Assembly: GCA_036186865.1 (NCBI GenBank)
Contig: AP025067.1
Location: forward strand, 24,432,517-24,496,516
Direction: 5' to 3'
Source: Eustoma russellianum
Lineage: Eukaryota; Streptophyta; Magnoliopsida; Gentianales; Gentianaceae
DNA length: 64,000 bases
Shown: piece by piece, positions 11,790-20,302 of the stretch
How the letters are laid out: each line of letters starts with the position of its first letter
Position numbering within the stretch: the first letter of the stretch is position 1
The notes under the pieces: model-generated
The model's input: the letters and a program-made list of their open reading frames with translations, nothing else
What the model was told of the DNA's origin: nothing
Database searches by the model: none
Translations under genes and position numbers: made by a program

Positions 11790-11969
11790 AACGATTCCGA
11801 CTCTACCCATTGAATGTGAGATCTTTGAGTGGAAGGCTCAGAGAAAATCTCATCACTGCCCGGAAAAAATATTGCCCGACCCAACGGTACCTCCTTTCTC
11901 AGCCTTCGACTAAGTGTTACTCAGACATAGTCTGCCTTCATCGACCACCTTTCCTGTATTCAAATAGCC

Positions 11970-14900
11970 ATGTCAGAATCAACCCATAATCCAAAAAGCT
12001 CCAAACCCGAATCATCCACCCATGCTACCCCTGGGGACTTGGCTATTCAAGTAGCACAGATCCTCACGGATAGCCTTAACCCATCACCTCCACAAAATAT
12101 TACCTTACCTGAAAATCTGAGTATTGCAGTGAAATTAACGGGCAACAATTACTCACTATGGTCTCGAATCATTTACAGAGCCATTTTAGGGAGGGGACGA
12201 CAGTATCACCTCACTGGGATACCGCCGCCTCCGCCTCCAACAGACCCGAAATTTCCACAGTGGGAGCAAAACGACAACTCTGTTTTTACCTGGATTCTAC
12301 AGAATGTAGATGCCAGTATGATCAATAATGTCTCACGTTATCCTACTGCTAAAGCCCTTTGGGATGGGCTTGCTTTAACATACGGATCTCGGGGGGATTC
12401 ATTGCAGGTATTTGACCTACACAGAAAAGCCAATACTGTCAGACAGGGGGACGGTACACTGGAGGCTTGCTGGAATAGCCTCCAGGACATATGGGTGTCG
12501 ATTGACACCTTGGATACTAATCCGATGAAATGCCCAGAAGACATCTCATCATATAATCAAAAAATGCAGGAATTTAGACTTTATCAGTTTCTCACTGCCG
12601 TAAATGACAAATATGAAACTGAAAAAAAGGAACTTTTGAAACGGAGTCCACTGCCCACTGTAGAAACAGCCTTCTTTGAGTTCAAGAGGGCTGAATCCCA
12701 GGCAAGCTTGGTAAAACATGGCCCCTCAGAACAGAGTTCATCACTGGGGATAGGACAAGGGTTGGTTGTCAAACCAACCACCGGAAAGGGACGCGGGAAG
12801 GGACCACCGGCGGACCGGAGTGGAGGATCTGTTCGCTCAAACAGTCTATCACTGCGAACAGATAAAAGCAACCTACTGTGTGAACATTGTGGCAAAAAAG
12901 GCCACAGCAAGGATAAATGCTTCCAGATTTACGGATATCTAGAGTGGTGGGAAGGAAAACGGATCACAGCTGGACAGGGGAGAGCAGCAGCTGCCATAAT
13001 CCCCGCAGACGGAGGAGGCAACGGTGCTGTTCAAAACCCAGCACACAACACAGAGCAGGAAGAAGGAGGAAAAGACCAGGCAATAGGTCTTACAGCGGCA
13101 GGTATGGGGCTGGGGGAAAACCCTAGCCCCACTTTCTCTTTTAAACAAATATTTACCCCCTTAGTCCCTGTAAATATTACCCCATCAGCCCCTGCCCATT
13201 TCCCCAGGTCCACTATTACCCCTTATGTTTCCCTTTCTCCACCCGCCACCCCCCCTCTTCTGGAAACTATTTTTCAGTCCCCCAATTCCCCCCACATGGC
13301 AAATATAGTCCAGCAGGTTTCTCATTTTACAGATTCACCCTATGCACCCATATCCCCGGTTTCGCCACCCCCTAGCGCTAACCACACACGACGAACCACC
13401 TCCGAATGGATCTTTGACTGTGGCGCTACCGATACTATGACATTTGATCCTCGTGATTTCCTAACCACACACACACCTATTAAGTCTCATGTTGAAACTG
13501 CAAGTGGTGAAACATTTCCCGTTTCATCGAGTGGCACAATTAAAATTACCCCAAATATTACACTGAAAAATTGTTTACATGTCCCTTCCTTGTCTACCAA
13601 ATTATTGTCCATTAGTCAACTCACAAAAGAACTTGATTGCGTTGTTCTCATGTATCCCACATTTTGCATCTTGCAGGACATTCGTACTCAGGAGATCATT
13701 GGACGTGGTACTGAGAAGGGTGGTCTATATTACGTAGATGCCGTGGTCCCACATGGGAGCTCAAATCTTGCCACCGGGACGGTAACTCGCCAGATATGGT
13801 TATGGCATCGACGGTTGGGCCATCCGTCTTTCGGTTATTTGCAGAAACTATTTCCTACTTTATTTTCCCAACCCCTACCACCCCTGACTTGTGACATTTG
13901 CCTCCGGGCTAAGCAACCTCGGGGTACTTATCGTTTAAATAATACTCGTGTTGACAGTGTTTTTTCCTTAATTCATTCTGATGTTTGGGGTCCGGCACCA
14001 CATCCTACCCCCTCTGGTTTTAAGTATTTTGTTATCTTTGTTGACGATTATTCACGCATGACCTGGCTATATGTTCTCAAACAAAAATCTGAGGTCTCTA
14101 CAAAATTTATTGAGTTTTATCATATGATACGTACCCAGTACCGGTCCACTATTCAAATTTTACGTTCTGATAATGGGGGTGAATACTTTGATGGGGCACT
14201 ACAAAACTTTTTCCGTGATCATGGCCTTGTTCATCAGACTTCTTGCCCTGACACACCAGAACAAAATGGTGTTGCGGAACGCAAAAACCGCACCATTCTT
14301 GAAATGACCCGGGCAATGCTACTTGAGTCATCCGCCCCGAGGTTCCTTTGGCCGGAGGCAGTGTCCACCGCTACCTATCTTACTAATCGTTTGCCCACCG
14401 CTACTCTCCAACACCCCACACCCCTTGATACCTTAGCATCCAAAGTTACTATCCCCTCTCTACTCACCTTACCACCCAAAATCTTTGGATGTTTGGTCTT
14501 TATCCATGTCTCCAAAACACATCGCAACAAGTTCGACCCTTGTGCTGAAAAATGTGCCTTTGTTGGCTATGCTTCCACCCAAAAAGGATACCGTTGTTAT
14601 AACCCTCGAACCCACCGTATTCATGTCACCATGAACTGCGTCTTCCTTGAGACAGAGTTTTTCTTTGCCACCCACTCTCGGTCTCAGGGGGAGATACCGA
14701 TTGACGGATCCCTCAACTGGCTGCCTAATCTACCCTGGTCAGTGGCTGACCCAACACGGCAAGTAGTTGAACCCGCCGGTAGTACTATAGCTCCCTGCGA
14801 TAATATAGTCACTACTCCGGTATACGCTGATGTCACTCCTCAGGAGAATGTCCCTCAACAAGCAAAAGAAGGTATACATGATGACATAGGTAATCCAGTA

Positions 14901-16751
14901 CTTTTATCATCTCCTCATGTTACTTCTCAAAATCCAGTACTTTTATCATCTCCTCATAATTCTTCCGATACTCCTATTTCTGGTAATAACTCTAATCAAT
15001 CATGCCTAGAACTGGACTATACTAACCCATGTGCAGGGGAACAGGGATGGACACTTCCTCCAAGGAAAAACAGGGGTATCCCACCTGACCGATATTCTCC
15101 TACCAAGATAGCTCGAGCCTCCTTATACCCCATACATACCACTGGAAAAAACATGAGCAATACTGCAGTAGCCTTCTTTACTCAAATTTGTTCAAAAAAA
15201 ATTCCCAAGGCAGTTGAAGAAGCCTGTAGTCAGCCAGAGTGGAGGGAAGCCATGATGATTGAAATGAATGCACTAAACAAGAATGAAACATGGGAGAGAT
15301 GCCAGCTACCACTAGGAAAGCGGACAGTTGGATGTCGGTGGGTATTCACAATAAAATACAAATCTGATGGGACTATCGAGAGACACAAAGCAAGATTGGT
15401 AGCCAAAGGGTATACACAGACATACGGAGTGGACTATTCAGAGACTTTTTCTCCTGTGGCTCGGATTGATACAATTCGGGTTATTTTCGCCATAGCTGCT
15501 ACAAAGAACTGGCCGTTACATCAGTTTGACGTCAAGAATGAATTTCTTCATGGTACTTTAAAGGAAGAGGTTTATATGGATCCACCTCCTGGTTTTACGA
15601 GTGACTTTCTGCCTGGACAAGTCTGTAAACTTAATCGAGCTCTATATGGCCTTAAACAGTCACCACGAGCATGGTTTGGCAGGTTTACACTTGCTATGAA
15701 AAAGAATGGTTACTCTCAGAGTAATGCAGACCACACTCTTTTCATCAAACATCAGGGAAGTCTCGTTACTTGTCTTATCATTTATGTTGACGACATGATT
15801 ATTACTGGTAATGACACTAATGAAATCTCTCATCTCAGGGATTATCTATTTACTCAGTTCGAAATGAAGGACCTTGGAGGGCTAAAGTACTTTCTGGGAA
15901 TAGAGGTCCTACGATCAGCAGGAGGCATCTATATCTCACAGCGAAAATATGTCCTTGACCTGCTGACTGAAGTTGGTTTACTGAGTGCTAAGCCAGCGGA
16001 TACCCCAATGGTGCCAAATCATAAACTGGACATAATACAGGGAGCGCCCGGGATCGATCGGGAACAATATCAGCGCTTGGTGGGGAAGCTTATCTACTTG
16101 GCACATACAAGACCAGACATTGCATATGCTGTTGGAGTAGTGAGCCAGTTTATGCACAGCCCGCAGAAACACCATCTAGAGGCAGTGTTCAGAATCATGA
16201 GATATTTGAAGGGGACTCCAGGCCGAGGATTGCTGTTCAGGAATAATGGACATCTGAATGTTCAAGCTTACACTGATGCTGATTGGGCAGGTAATCAAGT
16301 TGATCGGCGATCAATGTCAGGGTACTTCACTTTGGTCGGGGGTAATGTTGTTACCTGGCGAAGTAAGAAACAAAAGGTGGTTGCGCTTTCAAGTGCAGAG
16401 GCCGAGTATCGTGGGATTGTGAAAGGTGATACTGAAATTTTGTGGATTCGCAAACTGTTAAAAGAACTGGGCTTTCCAGTCGCTGGTCCGATTAATTTAA
16501 TGTGTGATAATAAGGCTTCTATTAGCATCTCTGAGAATCCAGTTCAACACGATCGGACGAAACATGTAGAGATTGACCAACATTTTGTTAAGGAAAAAAT
16601 TGATAATGGGATCATTGCTCTTCCGCACGTACGCTCAGAAGATCAGCTCGCTGATGTGCTAACCAAAGCGGTCAATGGACGAATATTTGAATCCATACTT
16701 CGCAAGTTGAATATCGGAGATCCCACTATTCAACTTGAGGGGGAGTGTTAG
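11970..16751 (+). CDS. Copia gag-pol polyprotein of element B (1593 aa)
   Basis: A single frame encodes the whole polyprotein. Gag occupies the N-terminal ~300 residues and ends in a CCHC knuckle (CEHCGKKGHSKDKC, residues 304-317). The aspartic protease motif is D483-C-G-A-T; the family norm is DSGAT, so the serine after the catalytic Asp is a cysteine. The pre-integrase segment (WLWHRRLGHPSFGY) follows. Integrase has D671, D734 and E770, with the usual 35-residue spacing of the last two. Reverse transcriptase has the first Asp at D1187 (DVKNEFLHG, where the family usually has NAFLHG) and YVDD at 1272-1275. RNase H has YTDADWAG, SSAEAEYRG and LMCDNKAS. The stop codon is the TAG of the 3' LTR start (TGTTAG). 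The start at 11970 is the first ATG of the frame, 180 bases after the PBS. It is closely related in layout and sequence to the protein of element C. It probably produces capsid, protease, integrase and RT for its own copying. Whether the cysteine in the protease motif is tolerated is unknown. Confidence 0.95.
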   Translation: MSESTHNPKSSKPESSTHATPGDLAIQVAQILTDSLNPSPPQNITLPENLSIAVKLTGNNYSLWSRIIYRAILGRGRQYHLTGIPPPPPPTDPKFPQWEQNDNSVFTWILQNVDASMINNVSRYPTAKALWDGLALTYGSRGDSLQVFDLHRKANTVRQGDGTLEACWNSLQDIWVSIDTLDTNPMKCPEDISSYNQKMQEFRLYQFLTAVNDKYETEKKELLKRSPLPTVETAFFEFKRAESQASLVKHGPSEQSSSLGIGQGLVVKPTTGKGRGKGPPADRSGGSVRSNSLSLRTDKSNLLCEHCGKKGHSKDKCFQIYGYLEWWEGKRITAGQGRAAAAIIPADGGGNGAVQNPAHNTEQEEGGKDQAIGLTAAGMGLGENPSPTFSFKQIFTPLVPVNITPSAPAHFPRSTITPYVSLSPPATPPLLETIFQSPNSPHMANIVQQVSHFTDSPYAPISPVSPPPSANHTRRTTSEWIFDCGATDTMTFDPRDFLTTHTPIKSHVETASGETFPVSSSGTIKITPNITLKNCLHVPSLSTKLLSISQLTKELDCVVLMYPTFCILQDIRTQEIIGRGTEKGGLYYVDAVVPHGSSNLATGTVTRQIWLWHRRLGHPSFGYLQKLFPTLFSQPLPPLTCDICLRAKQPRGTYRLNNTRVDSVFSLIHSDVWGPAPHPTPSGFKYFVIFVDDYSRMTWLYVLKQKSEVSTKFIEFYHMIRTQYRSTIQILRSDNGGEYFDGALQNFFRDHGLVHQTSCPDTPEQNGVAERKNRTILEMTRAMLLESSAPRFLWPEAVSTATYLTNRLPTATLQHPTPLDTLASKVTIPSLLTLPPKIFGCLVFIHVSKTHRNKFDPCAEKCAFVGYASTQKGYRCYNPRTHRIHVTMNCVFLETEFFFATHSRSQGEIPIDGSLNWLPNLPWSVADPTRQVVEPAGSTIAPCDNIVTTPVYADVTPQENVPQQAKEGIHDDIGNPVLLSSPHVTSQNPVLLSSPHNSSDTPISGNNSNQSCLELDYTNPCAGEQGWTLPPRKNRGIPPDRYSPTKIARASLYPIHTTGKNMSNTAVAFFTQICSKKIPKAVEEACSQPEWREAMMIEMNALNKNETWERCQLPLGKRTVGCRWVFTIKYKSDGTIERHKARLVAKGYTQTYGVDYSETFSPVARIDTIRVIFAIAATKNWPLHQFDVKNEFLHGTLKEEVYMDPPPGFTSDFLPGQVCKLNRALYGLKQSPRAWFGRFTLAMKKNGYSQSNADHTLFIKHQGSLVTCLIIYVDDMIITGNDTNEISHLRDYLFTQFEMKDLGGLKYFLGIEVLRSAGGIYISQRKYVLDLLTEVGLLSAKPADTPMVPNHKLDIIQGAPGIDREQYQRLVGKLIYLAHTRPDIAYAVGVVSQFMHSPQKHHLEAVFRIMRYLKGTPGRGLLFRNNGHLNVQAYTDADWAGNQVDRRSMSGYFTLVGGNVVTWRSKKQKVVALSSAEAEYRGIVKGDTEILWIRKLLKELGFPVAGPINLMCDNKASISISENPVQHDRTKHVEIDQHFVKEKIDNGIIALPHVRSEDQLADVLTKAVNGRIFESILRKLNIGDPTIQLEGEC
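16736..16745 (+). other. Polypurine tract of element B
   Basis: GAGGGGGAG lies immediately before the 3' LTR and inside the last codons of the polyprotein frame. Confidence 0.9.
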
Positions 16752-16969
16752 AATTACCTTAGTTAAGAGATCTTGTAATTATTATTGTAGTTATCCTGTA
16801 ATTATGATAGACTAAAATCAGGAATTAGCATCACTGATTGATTGTATAGCATTAGTGAGTGATTATATTTTCCATACTTAGGCAGAGCTGTAGGGTTACA
16901 AATACAGAGTTGTTGTAATCGTTTACATATGAAAAAATATATACAGAATTTGCTTTCTTCTCTCAAACA
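16746..16969 (+). repeat. Element B 3' LTR
   Basis: 224 bp, identical to the 5' LTR. It supplies the stop codon of the polyprotein in its first six bases. It is followed by the TGGGA target duplication. Confidence 0.97.
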
Positions 16970-17155
16970 TGGGAGGTCAGATGTACGCAATCATACACAT
17001 ACCTTAGAAACACACATAGGTTGTTTTCCGATGACCCATAATGAAAATTGTATCAAGCTGTGTCGATCAACTACTACTTCACAATATAAGAAGCGCAACC
17101 AATTTAGTGAGTCATTTTGTTTTATTCCATCATATTCCAAAGTCAAGAAATAGTG
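16970..17155 (-). repeat. SINE-like family 1, 5' part (right half of the split copy)
   Basis: Continues the repeat interrupted at 11551. It is homologous, in reverse orientation, to 36485-36720 and 37953-38128 (shared phrases such as GTGTGTTTCTAA and TTTTCATTATG on the complement). The family is about 240 bp with a GTTGTT-type tail. I could not see convincing polymerase III boxes, so 'SINE' is inferred from the tail and the dispersion. Confidence 0.65.
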
Positions 17156-17188
17156 TGTCCTTAACTCCATTGAAAATGTAAAGGAATT

Positions 17189-18145
17189 TGATGAGCCAAA
17201 AAATACCCCTCGTTAGTCAATCACGGTCAGCCCGTTAGTCAATAACAGTCAACGCTGAAGTAGGGCATAAAAATGGTTAGTACGGCGGGTCGGCCTGGAG
17301 GTTGACAAGGTCAAATACGGACAAATAGTCCATCTTGGCCACAGGGCCCCACCGCCATCTCGCCTACAGGACCTCTCGGTCATCTCGGCCAGGTAACCTC
17401 AGTGCCCCCTGGGGGCTAAGGATTTCGCCTCAGCCCGTAGTTCCATCTCGGCCAAAGAGTCGGGCTCGGCCTCGGATCCGACCTACTTACTGACCTCGGA
17501 CCGCCTTTAGTGGCGTCAGCCACGAGCATCATGAAGAGCCCACCAATGCTCTTCGAAGTCGGCCACTTTCATCTCGGCATGCTGGCCCCACATCATCAGC
17601 CATCTCGGGCACTTCTCAGTGCTTCTAGAAGACTTCATCTCGGTTCTAGGAGTTTATCCCAGGTAATTCTACCAGGTGAAACTCCCAGCCAGGTGTCCCA
17701 AGCTAGCTTATTCAGCTCAGCACCAAGCCACGTGGCGAGCATGCAAGAGCAAGAGTCACCCGACTGACCTCCTTGCCTGTCACGATATCTAAGTCTGCCC
17801 ATGCATTGGCCCAAGCCACCATATAAAAAGGCCGAGCAGCAGGAGAGAGGAGAACAAGTAACAACAAACTCTGAAAAACTACACACCAGTAACTCATCTT
17901 CTCCACAGTGAAAACGCAGGTTTTACAGAAAACCTCAATTACTAAACCTTCATCATATATAAACCTCTCCTCAAAAATGGCCTTGACTGACTTGAGCGTC
18001 GGAGGGTATTACCCGGGGCCATAGATCCCGAGTCCCATGACCTTTTCTCTTTGTGCAGGTCAGCAACTCGTTCTTTAAGGACAACTGACGGAGTTCTAAC
18101 AGCACCACATCAGACAAATACTTGGTGATAAATCCGACATCATCA
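17189..18145 (+). repeat. Element D 5' LTR
   Basis: TG...CA ends. The sequence is full of CATCTCGGCC-like phrases (at least eight between 17320 and 17650). A TATA box is at 17822. It is followed by the PBS at 18148. Confidence 0.95.
17822..17830 (+). promoter_or_regulatory. TATA box of element D LTR
   Basis: TATAAAAAG in the 5' LTR; the same box is at 28226-28234 in the 3' LTR. It predicts sense transcription starting about 30 bases downstream. Confidence 0.7.
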
Positions 18146-18147
18146 TA

Positions 18148-18166
18148 TTGGCGCTAGAAGGAGGGC
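18148..18166 (+). other. Primer binding site of element D
   Basis: TTGGCGCTAGAAGGAGGG lies two bases after the LTR end. Plant Tat/Athila-type elements use TGGCGC-starting sites rather than the Met-tRNA type used by the copia elements here. The exact tRNA was not determined. Confidence 0.75.
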
Positions 18167-18226
18167 CCGAACCTCCATCACTTAATTTCGTTTAACTGCA
18201 CCGTTTTAGTTAACAAGTCAGCATAA

Positions 18227-19912
18227 ATGGGTAAAGACGCCCGTGAAGGACTAGGAGAGTCCTCCAATCAACATCGACGAAAAGAGACTCGCTCTGCTCT
18301 TCCTGGACAGGATTCCAGGAGGACAGAGCCAGAAAGGTAGAAGGTCCCGGGTATAACTGCGGATGAGAAATATAAGGCCATGAAGTATGTGGCCGAGAAC
18401 CTGGACGTGTTTGAGGCCGTAGTAGAGCGGCTCAAAGGTAAGCGTCCTGAGATAGAATACATGGAGGAGGATTCTACATCCCTCCATCCAAAGGAGAAGA
18501 CCCAACGGCAATCTTCTCATCATCCTCTGGGGTTTATGGCGGATGCCAGACGTAGTGGCGACAAAGCCCCTACAATGGAGTCGGTGCCTATACCCAGGCA
18601 GCGCCTGTGTGTAAGGTCCCGATCTTTTAAGAGTGTTCGACAGGAGGCTGACCCTCGCAGGCCGAGGAACCGACCTGAAGAACCTAACCCTGAGTACTTG
18701 AGGGTGATCCAGGAAAGCCCATTTTCCTGGGACATTGCAGAATATTTGGCGCCGGACAGTTTTAAGGTGCCAAAGATGGACACTTATGATGGCACATCTG
18801 ATCCGACTGACCATCTTTTTTAGTTCCAGACGGCTATGAGCTTAAAGAACGTGCCAGACCCGCTCCGCTGTAAAACCTTCCCTATGTATCTGCGAGGGAA
18901 GGCAAGAAGATGGTTTCAGGAGCTCCCACCCCAGTCGGTGGACTCCTTCAGGCAGTTGGCGCAGAAATTTAAATCTCAGTTCGTGTCGAGTGCGCCATTT
19001 ATAAAGAACTCTTCACACCTTATGACCTTGAAGCAAGGTGCAGAGGAGTCTATTCTGAAATATATGCAGCGCTTCTCAGACGAGTCATTGCAGGTCAGTG
19101 ACCGGAATGAAAGAGTGAAGGCCGCTGCGTTTATCAACGGTCTCAGGGCGGGTCGCCTCTTTTCACAGCTTGCAGAAGAAGGACCCACCACATTAAGAGA
19201 GTGCCTAGAAAAGGCACATCAGTTTTCCCGTGGAGAGGAGGCAAACCGATTGAAGAAAGAAGCCGAGCAGAGTACTCGGCGAGAGGCCCGGCCCAGTTCC
19301 CGAGCAGACCGACCTGAAGACCAACGCGATCGGCGCAGTGCGTTCGATCGCCTTGGTAACCGAGGCAAGCGAGGTCGAGAAGGATTACCCCTTCTGGCCT
19401 CAAAAGATAGAATCTTGGTCGTCATGGAAAGGGATGGCTTAAGAACGGACCCGAAGCCTCTGGCAGGTCCCAGGGACAAGAGGGATCCAAAACTGTACTG
19501 CCGATATCACCGTGATGTCGGCCATGACACTGAAGATTGTCGGCAACTAGCTCAAGCCATTCGGAAGCTGATTGAGCTGGGGCACCTAAAACAGTTTTAT
19601 GACCCGCGCTCCCGGTTCCATAACCGTTTAAACTTCCGAAAGAGTACTCAAAAGGATAAGTGCCGACCCGAGACTCCCCCAACACGTCTCAGGTCGGATG
19701 ATGATGGGGACAGAGATCGGCAAGAGGCCGCAGTGCAGCCTCAAATTAACTCAATAATCTATACTATCTCTGGGGGGCCGCCTCAGCAAAATCAGGGAGA
19801 GTCCAGCACGTCAGGAACGTCGTCTGGGCCCCCCTCAAAAAAGCGAAGATTAGTTCGAGAGCTGGTCTACGGACCAGAAGATTTAATCCCACTAGATTCC
19901 AACAACACGTGA
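18227..19912 (+). pseudogene. Element D gag region (in-frame stops)
   Basis: The ATG at 18227 (MGKDAREG) opens the frame. TAG at 18338-18340 and TAG at 18821-18823 interrupt it, and TGA at 19910-19912 closes it, but the frame itself never shifts. The core Gag domain covers about 18700-19220, with landmarks such as KFKSQFV and LTLKQ-type sequence (read as LMTLKQGAEES). A zinc-finger-like stretch CRYHRDVGHDTEDC lies at about 19500-19540 and is typical of Tat Gag. The C-terminal part is basic and Gln/Ser-rich. Gag forms the virus-like particle and packages the RNA. The stops are all explainable as C-to-T changes of CAG or CGA codons. Confidence 0.88.
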
Positions 19913-20302
19913 CTAGTCATCGGGTTATGTATTCATATGGCGCCGGATAGAATCGTAGAAGTGCGGCGAGTCTATGTAGATACTGGGAGTGCTGTGAACA
20001 TTATGTACTATCATGTATATAAACAGCTGGGTTTGGCAGACTCCCAAATGACTCCACTAGCTTCTCCTTTATATGGATTCACTGGTTCGCCTGTTCGGCC
20101 AGCTGGCCTGATTACACTTAGTGTCAGTTTTGGTAAACCCCCGGCCTACCGTTGCTTATGGATGGATTTCGTGGTGGTTAAAGAGAGGTCGGCTTATAAC
20201 ATTCTCTTAGGCCGACTAGCGTTGGTAGCTCTGGAGGCTGTAATATCTCCCTTGCATGTTAGCATGAAGTTTCCTACCCCAGGTGGAGTAGTTACTTTAT
20301 AG
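19913..20302 (+). pseudogene. Element D protease region
   Basis: Same reading frame as gag. The aspartic protease active-site motif VDTGSAVNIMYYHVY lies at about 19975-20020, followed by the ILLGR motif at about 20200-20215, both typical of gypsy retropepsins. It is bounded by the TGA at 19910 and a TAG at 20300-20302. The residues needed for catalysis (D-T-G) are kept, so only the stops disable it. Confidence 0.85.

Larger units (their letters stand above)
11552..16969 (+). mobile_element. Element B: complete Ty1-copia retrotransposon
   Basis: Two 224-bp LTRs (11552-11775 and 16746-16969) that I read as identical, a TGGGA duplication on both sides (11547-11551 and 16970-16974), a PBS, a polypurine tract and one uninterrupted gag-pol frame. 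Identical LTRs mean recent insertion, and all parts needed for autonomy are present. It is inserted in a SINE-like repeat. Confidence 0.97.

Noticed and set aside
15978..16175. Minus-strand open frames inside element B (several between 12.3 and 16.5 kb)
   Set aside because: They lie fully inside the plus-strand polyprotein and show no domain; shadows of the coding strand.
17510..17767. Plus-strand frame repeated at 27913-28170
   Set aside because: The repeat is explained by the two LTRs of element D; no protein feature and no expected gene inside the LTR.
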